Shown here piece by piece: positions 1 to 4,924 of a DNA stretch of 5,148 bases (position 1 is the stretch's first letter; each line of letters opens with the position of its first letter). A program made the translations under genes and the position numbers. This DNA comes from Fidelibacterota bacterium (GTDB lineage Bacteria > Fidelibacterota > Fidelibacteria > Fidelibacterales > Fidelibacteraceae). The notes beneath the pieces are model-generated. The model saw only the letters and a program-made list of their open reading frames with translations, searched no databases and was not told where the DNA came from. Location of the stretch: contig JAGLUM010000441.1 in NCBI GenBank assembly GCA_023134755.1, positions 1-5,148 on the forward strand, in the 5' to 3' direction.

Positions 1-693
1 CTTAGAACAGTCGATATCATCCACTGAATCAATATCCATTTCAATTTTCTGATCATTGATATAAGCATTTAAAAGGATTCTTTCAAAGCCTCTAAGATAG
101 TCAACTTTTAATAAGGCCTTATTCTCTTTATCATATGACAGATGTTCCGTTTTCAGAGATTTTATTTTGAAAAGTTCATTTTTATATGCCATTATTCTAA
201 ATGAATTCTCGTAAGTTTTATCATCTGAATTCTCTGTAAATCTGACGGTGTACCATTGAAAATCTCCGTCATTTTTGTCGTTTTCTATTTCCGCTTTAAA
301 ATATTCGCCATAATTATATGCGTCTTCAGAATATTCTTTATTTACAATTTCAAAAAATTCCGACATTTTCAGAGGTTTGTCTGCCATAATAAAAATATCT
401 TTGTATGCCTTTTCTGCTTTTTTAACGAGATCGGTATCAACTAATCCAGTTAATACTTTTTTAATTCTATCAATTATTACATCTCTATAACCAGAAAAAG
501 AAATTTCTTCTAATAACGGCTCCATTTCTGCAGATAGTTTTTTTTCCAGATCTCTTTGAAATGAATAACTGCCGAATTTATCAGCAATGACTTTTCTGAT
601 TGACAATTCTACATTTTCAGCCACCATTTTTTCCAATTCACCGGACTCAACTAATTTCTCTGTCTGTTCGTCTACTATTTTTTTAATATCCAT
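1..693 (-). CDS. Phage hypothetical protein (3' end outside the window)
   Basis: This frame is open from an ATG at 693 to the window edge with no stop, giving the first 231 residues; the C-terminus is missing. The start is well supported: GGGAG lies five bases upstream (699-703) and a strong promoter precedes it. The first 80 or so residues are acidic and helical (begins MDIKKIVDEQTEKLVESGEL), with repeated charged heptad-like stretches, a 'SYSFQRDLEKKL' segment and a 'FSGYRDVIIDRI' segment. From memory, this N-terminal pattern resembles uncharacterised proteins encoded near head genes of many siphophages and prophages, but I cannot name a function. The rest is mixed and acidic, ending in an Asp-rich run. 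It has no signal peptide or membrane segment, so it is probably cytoplasmic or virion-associated. It is transcribed separately from the head operon to its right, from its own promoter. Confidence 0.82.
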   Translation of the reverse strand, partial: MDIKKIVDEQTEKLVESGELEKMVAENVELSIRKVIADKFGSYSFQRDLEKKLSAEMEPLLEEISFSGYRDVIIDRIKKVLTGLVDTDLVKKAEKAYKDIFIMADKPLKMSEFFEIVNKEYSEDAYNYGEYFKAEIENDKNDGDFQWYTVRFTENSDDKTYENSFRIMAYKNELFKIKSLKTEHLSYDKENKALLKVDYLRGFERILLNAYINDQKIEMDIDSVDDIDCSK

Positions 694-711
694 ATTTTCT
701 CCCTGTATGGA

Positions 712-740
712 ATATTACCATATAGTATAAATACAGTCAA
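712..740 (-). promoter_or_regulatory. Sigma70-like promoter for the leftward phage gene
   Basis: Read on the minus strand, there is a TTGACT -35 box (740-735), a 17-base spacer and a TAATAT -10 box (717-712). Both hexamers match the consensus at five of six positions and the spacing is ideal. The predicted start is near 705, leaving a leader of only about 12 bases that just contains the GGGAG ribosome binding site of the gene starting at 693. The -35 box abuts the palindrome at 740-754, so a repressor bound there could block it. Confidence 0.75.
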
Positions 741-754
741 GACTAATATAGTCT
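740..754. promoter_or_regulatory. Perfect 15-bp palindrome, candidate operator
   Basis: AGACTA-ATA-TAGTCT is a perfect inverted repeat with 6-bp arms around a 3-bp centre. It lies between two divergent -35 boxes and touches the leftward one. Flanking half-sites repeat the same core: GTCAAGAC on the left, GAGACGTTGAC on the right. Position and symmetry fit a dimeric repressor or activator site. No protein in this window is an obvious helix-turn-helix regulator that would bind it. Confidence 0.5.
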
Positions 755-764
755 AAATGAGACG

Positions 765-793
765 TTGACAATATTACTTAGGTGCTGTAGGAT
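765..793 (+). promoter_or_regulatory. Divergent sigma70-like promoter for the rightward mini-ORF cassette
   Basis: A perfect TTGACA -35 box (765-770) is followed by 17 bases and a TAGGAT -10 box (788-793, four of six matches to TATAAT). A start near 800 would leave a leader of about 25 bases to the first supported start codon at 825. It faces away from the leftward promoter, with 24 bases between the two -35 boxes, so the two probably share control. Confidence 0.55.
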
Positions 794-824
794 TGCAGGA
801 GGAATAAAGAGAGGGAAAAAATGA

Positions 825-905
825 ATGTCATGTAGAAAGTTTATCAGGGATGCCGCAGGTGTGAACCTGACTTGTTTAAAACAAAATCCATTGGAAAAAT
901 TATGA
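825..905 (+). CDS. Small ORF 1 of the rightward cassette (26 codons)
   Basis: This is a 26-residue frame, MSCRKFIRDAAGVNLTCLKQ followed by NPLEKL. It sits just below the rightward promoter, with GAGGG at 811-815 nine bases before the ATG. A stronger AGGAGG lies at 797-802 but has no start codon at a usable distance. An alternative ATG at 821 gives only four residues. The stop overlaps the next ATG as ATGA (902-905), a sign of translational coupling. The product is basic and has two cysteines. I do not recognise it. It may be a leader peptide, a real microprotein, or the 5' piece of a frameshifted gene of about 100 codons covering 825-1140. A small CAGGT/ACCTG hairpin (856-869) lies inside. 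Confidence 0.4.
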   Translation: MSCRKFIRDAAGVNLTCLKQNPLEKL

Positions 906-952
906 ATGAACAGATAGATGAGATAATAGATTGTTCGGAAAAACACAATTGA
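902..952 (+). CDS. Small ORF 2 of the rightward cassette (16 codons)
   Basis: This 16-residue frame, MNEQIDEIIDCSEKHN, is coupled on both sides: its ATG overlaps the preceding stop (ATGA, 902-905) and its TGA shares one base with the next ATG (TGATG, 950-954). It has only a weak GGAA upstream, so its translation would depend on ORF 1. The peptide is acidic and amphipathic. On its own it would not be called; the pair of overlaps is the only support. It may be part of a single ancestral protein now split across three frames, since each step is a -1 frame change. Confidence 0.3.
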   Translation: MNEQIDEIIDCSEKHN

Positions 953-1140
953 TGACTGACCCCGATATACACAAATCTGTATCACTTATAGAAGATCTTA
1001 AGGACAAAATTGAAAACAAAACTATAGAAATTCTAAAAGATAACTCTAAAGCCGAAGAGTTCTTAATAGAAACAGGTATTTACACAGAAGATGGTGAACT
1101 TTCAGGTGAATATAGGCCGAGAAAAATAACGGAACAATAG
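952..1140 (+). CDS. Small acidic hypothetical protein, last ORF of the rightward cassette
   Basis: This 62-residue protein starts MTDPDIHKSVSLIEDLKDKI. The first 40 residues look helical and charged, and it ends with a motif of the type 'FLIETGIYTEDGELSGEYR'. That TGI-x-T-x-DG-x-L tail is, from memory, common at the C-termini of small prophage and accessory hypothetical proteins, some near toxin-antitoxin genes, which supports a real product. I chose the ATG at 952 because it overlaps the TGA of the preceding mini-ORF (TGATG). A TTG at 931 would add seven residues but has no better ribosome binding site. The gene runs opposite to the flanking structural genes and converges on the co-chaperonin operon. 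Its function is unknown; an antitoxin-like or regulatory role is only a guess. Confidence 0.65.
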   Translation: MTDPDIHKSVSLIEDLKDKIENKTIEILKDNSKAEEFLIETGIYTEDGELSGEYRPRKITEQ

Positions 1141-1199
1141 AAGATTTTCCCTGCCTGAAAAAATAGGGTTATGCTCCTATCGAATAAATTATTACAACT

Positions 1200-1228
1200 A
1201 AAAAACCCCCCTATATTCTAAGAGGGTT
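1200..1228 (-). terminator. Rho-independent terminator of the head operon, possibly bidirectional
   Basis: On the minus strand, AACCCTCT...AGGGGGGTT forms a short GC stem with one mismatch and an AT-rich loop, followed directly by six T's (1205-1200). It begins only a few bases after the stop of the GroES-like gene. Read on the plus strand, the same hairpin is followed by TTATTAATTT, a poorer but possible U-tract, so it could also stop the convergent cassette ending at 1140. Confidence 0.75.
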
Positions 1229-1234
1229 ATTAAT

Positions 1235-1546
1235 TTACAATACCGCAAGAACATCCTGTTCAGATAAAATGGTATAATCATAAAGGCCATTAGAAAATTT
1301 AAATCCGGTGAACGGCTGATGAATTATAAATACACCTTTCTGAATATCCATATTATTCAGCTCTCCGATCCCTGCCACCTCAGTAATATTATCAGGTTCT
1401 TTTTTCCCGACTTCTGTCTGTGCTGCCACAACTATTCCCGAATCCCGTTTTTCCCATCCATCATTTTTCTCCGGACTTTTTGTTCTGATCAGCAATCGAT
1501 TCCCGGATACTTTTAATTTTTCAATATCTATTTCTTTGAAATTCAT
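1235..1546 (-). CDS. Phage GroES-like co-chaperonin (chaperonin-10 family)
   Basis: This 103-residue protein aligns along its length with GroES (97 residues in E. coli). Residues 11-21 (LKVSGNRLLIR) match the first strands (IRPLHDRVIVK). Residues 22-46 form a mobile loop containing GIVV (37-40), equivalent to the GIVL tripeptide that docks on GroEL. EVAGIGE (56-62) matches LAVGNGR. DIQKGVFIIH (67-76) matches VKVGDIVIF. The end, SEQDVLAVL (95-103), matches SESDILAIV. The mobile loop is longer than in GroES and the roof hairpin after GIGE is shortened, as happens in phage co-chaperonins such as T4 gp31. It should form a cytoplasmic heptameric cap on a GroEL ring, probably host-encoded, for folding a capsid or other virion protein. 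It is the last gene of the head operon; its ATG overlaps the upstream TGA (1543-1546), and GGAG lies five bases before the start. Confidence 0.87.
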   Translation of the reverse strand: MNFKEIDIEKLKVSGNRLLIRTKSPEKNDGWEKRDSGIVVAAQTEVGKKEPDNITEVAGIGELNNMDIQKGVFIIHQPFTGFKFSNGLYDYTILSEQDVLAVL

Positions 1547-1797
1547 ACAGACTCCGAATCACAGGATATTGTAGAATCGATAATCGATATTTCAGTATCG
1601 GATATTTCCCTATAAGCATCTTCAAAAGTTTTCTTTGGCGACCAGCTCTTATATCCATCAGGATATTCAACCATATAACCGGTTCTGGATAGTTGACCTT
1701 CTTTTAAATCTTTTCCTTTGAACTTTCTATCAAATTCACGCTCACCCATTTCTACCGCTTTAATAATCTTTGTACCAATGTACGCTTTCATTTCCAT
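1543..1797 (-). CDS. Small conserved phage protein (YIGTK ... YPDGYxSWSPK type)
   Basis: This 84-residue protein carries MKAYIGTKIIKAVEM near its start and YMVEYPDGYKSWSPKKTFED in the middle (about residues 41-60), then an 'AYRE' and an acidic Ser/Thr-rich tail. From memory, this combination (YIGTK at the N-terminus, YPDGYxSWSPKxxFExAYR later) is typical of a widespread small phage hypothetical protein with no assigned function. The usual central segment between the two motifs is short here. Two starts are possible: ATG at 1797, with GGAG eight bases upstream, or ATG at 1791, which overlaps the preceding stop as ATGA and matches the usual family N-terminus. It overlaps the co-chaperonin start by four bases. 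Confidence 0.8.
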   Translation of the reverse strand: MEMKAYIGTKIIKAVEMGEREFDRKFKGKDLKEGQLSRTGYMVEYPDGYKSWSPKKTFEDAYREISDTEISIIDSTISCDSESV

Positions 1798-2048
1798 TCT
1801 CGTTTCTCCGTCAATTCAGATAATACTTTATTTGCTCCAATAAATATTTTTGATACCAGACTGATACTGTCTGAATATTTATCTTTAAGAGAATCTGTTG
1901 TATTAAATAAATGATCAATTTTTATGTTTTTAGCAATATAATCATCTTTAAAAGATTCCTCTATTTGCTGAATAATATCTTTCATATTAAAAAAAGCATC
2001 AGAAGCTTCTTTCCCTACAATCGATTCCAGTTTCGTTTTAGTTTTCAT
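1788..2048 (-). CDS. Small helical hypothetical protein in the head operon
   Basis: This is an 86-residue protein rich in Lys, Asp, Glu and Ser, beginning MKTKTKLESIVGKEASDAFF. It looks almost entirely alpha-helical, with amphipathic stretches at about residues 17-36 and 60-80, so it may form a coiled coil or bind a structural protein. There is no signal peptide, membrane segment or recognisable motif, and I do not know the family. The start is clear: GGAGG seven bases before the ATG, in an 18-base gap after the preceding gene, the only real gap in this operon. It overlaps the next gene by 3 or 10 bases depending on that gene's start. Confidence 0.72.
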   Translation of the reverse strand: MKTKTKLESIVGKEASDAFFNMKDIIQQIEESFKDDYIAKNIKIDHLFNTTDSLKDKYSDSISLVSKIFIGANKVLSELTEKREWK

Positions 2049-2066
2049 TCTAATTCCTCCATATAA

Positions 2067-2516
2067 TTACTTATCTAACAATATAACATTACCAGAGAAC
2101 TTTTGCAATACAGAGTTTTCTTTCATACCGATAACCGCATTAAACTGCTTATCCGGCAAGCCCAGAAAACATTCACATTTAGCCGGATCGTTTTTACATC
2201 CCGTACACCCCGGATATTTCCGGTAGTTTCCACATGTCCTGATCAGATCTATATCTTCTATTTTTCTGTCGTCTATAATTTTTATACCTTGCTTATGGAA
2301 ATCAGCCCTTTTCTTTTTATCGGACTCAACCACATAATACTGCCCGGAAAAATCACAGGCCATTAGTATTTTATATGTTGTCCCGTCCATAGGACAGACA
2401 TCAAGAATATTACCGGATAAATCCATGACAGAATTAAATATTTTTTTAATAATATTATCTTTTAATTTAGAATCTCTGTATATTTCAAGAATTTTTTGCC
2501 TGTCTAAGTTTTTCAA
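2067..2516 (-). CDS. Cysteine-rich protein with methyltransferase-like layout (function unproven)
   Basis: I place the start at a TTG (2516) because AGGAG lies eight bases before it, giving 149 residues. The longer frame from a TTG at 2555 has no ribosome binding site and overlaps the head gene by 71 bases. Numbered from 2555, the pattern suggests a class I methyltransferase-like Rossmann fold: a motif I-like GNILDVCPMDGTT (48-60), a strand ending in an acid (YYVVESDKK, 73-81), IKIIDDRKIED (91-101) and a strand FNAVIGM (138-144). Between the last two sits a cluster C108-x8-C117-x2-C120-x6-C127-x-C129, which could bind zinc or an iron-sulfur cluster. The glycine-rich loop is degenerate, so catalysis is doubtful. 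I do not recognise a named family. It overlaps the minor head gene by 32 bases. Confidence 0.7.
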   Translation of the reverse strand: MKNLDRQKILEIYRDSKLKDNIIKKIFNSVMDLSGNILDVCPMDGTTYKILMACDFSGQYYVVESDKKKRADFHKQGIKIIDDRKIEDIDLIRTCGNYRKYPGCTGCKNDPAKCECFLGLPDKQFNAVIGMKENSVLQKFSGNVILLDK

Positions 2517-3582
2517 TGGCTTTGCTCCTGTATTTCGATCCCGTTTTATATCCAAGATCTTTTTCTGCTATATTATGAATCTGGGTTTTAGAAACCAGCC
2601 ATTTTCTTCTGCATCTGCAATTAATGTCCTGCCCCGGAGGCCCTGTCTCCTCCGGTGGAAAATCTACATGGAATATTTTATTATTATTTGCCCTGTGGGT
2701 TTCACGCTCTCTATTATCATCCGATCCACTCCAGATATACCATAACATTCCGGCATCACGTCCACGGGCTTCCTCCAGTGCTGAAAAAACCTTCTGAGTC
2801 TGATCACGGGCAATAGTTGTCGCCCGTGTTTTATTGATACCTTCTATTTCCATCAGCTGTTCTATTAAACTGGTTTTCTCCGGGATTGCTTTTAATTCTA
2901 CTTTTGATGCTTTTAAGATAATATCTGCAAGATCAAATACCTGCGGTTCTTCTACCGGTGTTGCCTGTAGTACTTTCTTTTTAGACATTTTTTTTGTTTT
3001 TTTACCGGGAATAGATGTTTCCGGTTCTGGAAGATCTATTCCTATCTGAGAAAAAACCATTCTCTGTATATCGTTAAAATATTTATCGGGAAGATTCCCT
3101 ATTAAAAATACATTTTGAAATACAGCATCAGATAATTGATCCTCTACATTTCGTTCGCCCAGTACAGGTTCAACAATTTCCAGTCCTATAGCCTCTGCAT
3201 TCCGTTTAAATTTTCTATTCTGATCTTTGTTTACAGACGACGTAAAATCTATTGATATTTTTTCAGCAGCATCTTTTCTGTTCTGATTTGCATTTTCCGA
3301 CCGGACTATACTGAGATTAGAAAGGAATTCTCCGATAAAACTAAAAATACTTTCTTTATCTGATTTACCGCCATATCGTTCAACCAGACCGGTTAAACTT
3401 TCTTTCATTCTTGTTGTTGCCGGTTTTAAAAAATTCCACATGTTCTTTCTATATTTATCGGATGAAGATTCCGATGGATCAGAAACATTTAAGGTTTTAA
3501 TTCCTTTTTTTGTGAGTTCTTTTCGTTTTGATCGTGTAAGAGGCCTGTTCTTTGGCCCGAATGGGTTATTTTTTCGGGGCAT
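2485..3582 (-). CDS. Minor head / head morphogenesis protein (Mu gpF, SPP1 gp7 family)
   Basis: This 365-residue protein carries the Mu-F/SPP1 gp7 signature in its C-terminal third: IARDQTQK (257-264), G-x-L-WYIWSGSDDNRERETH (278-296) and GPPGQDINCRCRRKW (314-328). This combination of R/H pair and CRCR tail is diagnostic of the family. Family members bind the portal, enter the prohead in a few copies and help head assembly or DNA ejection. The N-terminus is very basic (residues 1-30). An unusual Lys-rich, Pro/Glu-rich segment (about 184-238) separates the first helical region from the signature domain. The start ATG at 3582 shares one base with the preceding stop (TAATG) and lacks a strong ribosome binding site, so it depends on coupled translation. 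It lies downstream of the likely portal gene, as is usual. Confidence 0.9.
   Translation of the reverse strand: MPRKNNPFGPKNRPLTRSKRKELTKKGIKTLNVSDPSESSSDKYRKNMWNFLKPATTRMKESLTGLVERYGGKSDKESIFSFIGEFLSNLSIVRSENANQNRKDAAEKISIDFTSSVNKDQNRKFKRNAEAIGLEIVEPVLGERNVEDQLSDAVFQNVFLIGNLPDKYFNDIQRMVFSQIGIDLPEPETSIPGKKTKKMSKKKVLQATPVEEPQVFDLADIILKASKVELKAIPEKTSLIEQLMEIEGINKTRATTIARDQTQKVFSALEEARGRDAGMLWYIWSGSDDNRERETHRANNNKIFHVDFPPEETGPPGQDINCRCRRKWLVSKTQIHNIAEKDLGYKTGSKYRSKAIEKLRQAKNS
2525..2529 (-). promoter_or_regulatory. Ribosome binding site that decides the TTG start at 2516
   Basis: Minus-strand AGGAG lies eight bases upstream of the TTG at 2516 and inside the coding sequence of the minor head protein. 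No comparable site precedes the TTG at 2555, and there is no in-frame ATG until far into the protein. Confidence 0.6.
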
Positions 3583-3767
3583 TATTTAGACAACCATTCT
3601 GTAAAATCATCGTTACAATAATCACAACTTGTTCCACTACATGAACCCATATCGCAATAAGGACAAATTATTATATCAACATTACAATTTTCACAATAAT
3701 CTTTCTGATATAAATTCCCAGACTTACTTGTCCACGTTCTTTTTTCTTTATTAAATCTCTTTTTCAT
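3582..3767 (-). CDS. Small zinc-ribbon-like protein
   Basis: This 61-residue protein starts with a basic stretch (MKKRFNKEKR) and carries seven cysteines: C25-x2-C28, C35-x2-C38, C43-x4-C48-x2-C51. The CxxC pairs (CENC, CPYC, CDYC) suggest one or two zinc-binding knuckles. The fold is not recognisable beyond that. It is tightly linked in the operon: the ATG overlaps the upstream TGA (3764-3767), with a GAGGA seven bases before it, and the stop overlaps the minor head start by one base. Such small zinc proteins are common in phage modules as hypotheticals; nucleic-acid or protein binding is possible but unproven. Confidence 0.8.
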   Translation of the reverse strand: MKKRFNKEKRTWTSKSGNLYQKDYCENCNVDIIICPYCDMGSCSGTSCDYCNDDFTEWLSK

Positions 3768-4924
3768 TTACCATTCCTCAGCGGCTCAATAAAAAACCCA
3801 AGGGGATTGATGCGTATTTCATATCCGAATTTCTTAAGCTGTGAATCAAATACTTTTAACATAGGAATTTTTAAAAGGAATTTCCCATATTCTGCTGCGG
3901 TAATCGAAACAAACCATCCCCGGCCTATCCAGCGCATACGTGAAAATCCTAATTTCATCATTAGTTTTTTTATCAAAGGAGTAAGCAGCACTTCTGTTAT
4001 GGGGGAGACGTCAGCAATAGAAGGGTTCTCCCTTTCCAAATAACAGTGCCACTCTCCTTTATCGTCTGTCCATCCTAATTTTAAAGGAGTATTTCTCTTT
4101 CTTCCGACTTTAGACAACTCTTTTACCGCCTCTTCAATAAACGGATGATCGGGATTAATATAATAATCTGAATCTTCTTTTAAATGATCTGTAGCTATCT
4201 TTTCTGCTTCCCTGACATTATCTGTATGTTCCATTTCAATTAATATGCCAAGTACGAGGTTTGTGATAGCGTCTTTTATACGGGAGTCTTTTCTATAAAA
4301 ATCGGTTATTTTACTAGATCCAATAGATTTACCTTTTCTGGATTTATCTTTTATCATGTCTTTAAAAACCTCAATCGAAACAATATCAATCGGACCAAGA
4401 AAACCCGGTCTGTTATATTGTTCCTTAAATGCTTTTTCGACCTGCTTCTTTGTCTTGAATCCAATAAAAATCTTATCTTCATCATAGCATTTCTTCCATG
4501 GATCCTGCTGGTGGACTATAAACACAAGCTCAGAATCAAGGTCATCTCCAAGATATACATCGATTTGATCTCCATCTGCCCCCTCTGTTCTAGGGATTCT
4601 ACCATAGGCATATTTCATTTTAATAGACCAGGGTTTCCCGTTAGGATCTATACCGGAACGAATTGATCCTTTTTTATTTTCAATAGAAATATTTATCCCG
4701 TTCCATACTCTTTTTCCCTGGAGTTTATATTTATAATCTTCTTTGTCTATTAAAATACCTCTAAAATCATATGTCTGCATTTTTGCTCCCATTTGTATCG
4801 CATTATTACAATCACATCTTTTTCTTTCTTCCTGAGCATTTATTCTTTTTTTCGGAGGCCTACATTCCGGCATTGGTGTTTTTGTATGTGTATATGGGAG
4901 TTTTCTATATGTCTGCATTTTCAA
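3764..4924 (-). CDS. Phage inorganic-pyrophosphatase-like domain protein with DUF5661-like segment
   Basis: A 386-residue multidomain protein. Residues 72-190 match the phage/polyvalent-protein 'InPase' domain: NISIENKKGSIRSGIDPNGKPW (78-99), KYAYGRIPRTEGADGDQIDV (104-123), YLGDD, VHQQDP (137-142), YDEDKIFIGF (147-156) and YNRPGFLGPI (170-179). D117-G-D119-Q-I-D122-V resembles the D-x-D-x-x-D metal-binding signature of soluble pyrophosphatases. Residues 224-256 (GILIEMEHTDN...ATDHLKEDSDYY) match the DUF5661 pattern. The C-terminal 130 residues are unassigned. The N-terminal 45 residues are basic and Cys-containing. Start choice is open: TTG at 4924 overlaps the preceding TGA; ATG at 4918 follows AGGTGG by about ten bases; an internal ATG at 4780 begins a repeat of the same KMQTY-coding sequence right before the conserved domain. 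It sits between the likely portal and the minor head gene, where such proteins occur in Mu-like and siphophage modules. Its role is unknown. Confidence 0.83.
   Translation of the reverse strand: MKMQTYRKLPYTHTKTPMPECRPPKKRINAQEERKRCDCNNAIQMGAKMQTYDFRGILIDKEDYKYKLQGKRVWNGINISIENKKGSIRSGIDPNGKPWSIKMKYAYGRIPRTEGADGDQIDVYLGDDLDSELVFIVHQQDPWKKCYDEDKIFIGFKTKKQVEKAFKEQYNRPGFLGPIDIVSIEVFKDMIKDKSRKGKSIGSSKITDFYRKDSRIKDAITNLVLGILIEMEHTDNVREAEKIATDHLKEDSDYYINPDHPFIEEAVKELSKVGRKRNTPLKLGWTDDKGEWHCYLERENPSIADVSPITEVLLTPLIKKLMMKLGFSRMRWIGRGWFVSITAAEYGKFLLKIPMLKVFDSQLKKFGYEIRINPLGFFIEPLRNGK
4769..4921 (-). repeat. 15-bp direct repeat at two candidate start regions (4769-4783 and 4907-4921)
   Basis: The 15-bp sequence atatgtctgcatttt occurs twice, 138 bp (46 codons) apart and in the same reading frame. 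Each copy encodes K-M-Q-T-Y, once at the annotated N-terminus and once just before the pyrophosphatase-like domain. The intervening 46 codons are basic and include a CxC pair. This looks like an in-frame duplication or insertion at the 5' end of the gene. Confidence 0.7.

Noticed and set aside
256..444. 62-codon plus-strand frame rich in Phe and Ile
   Set aside because: It is antisense to the long open frame from 693 to the window edge, which has a promoter, ribosome binding site and phage-like sequence.
890..952. Programmed -1 ribosomal frameshifting joining the mini-ORFs
   Set aside because: No correct slippery heptamer is in the zero frame near either junction (GGAAAAATTATG and GGAAAAACAC do not fit); stop/start coupling explains the overlaps more simply.
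743..985. 80-codon open frame on the minus strand opposite the mini-ORF cassette
   Set aside because: Its product is hydrophobic and aromatic-rich with no motif, it has no ribosome binding site, and it would run through the divergent promoter region.
1163..1180. ATAGG/CCTAT hairpin after the 62-codon ORF as a terminator
   Set aside because: Only five base pairs with an eight-base loop and no T-run; the hairpin at 1200-1228 is a far better terminator.
2103..2366. 87-codon plus-strand open frame opposite the cysteine-rich protein
   Set aside because: Antisense shadow with no ribosome binding site or recognisable motif.
2425..2745. 106-codon plus-strand open frame opposite the minor head gene
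   Set aside because: It lies fully opposite well-supported coding sequence, and its Phe/Ile/Ser-rich composition is that of an antisense shadow.
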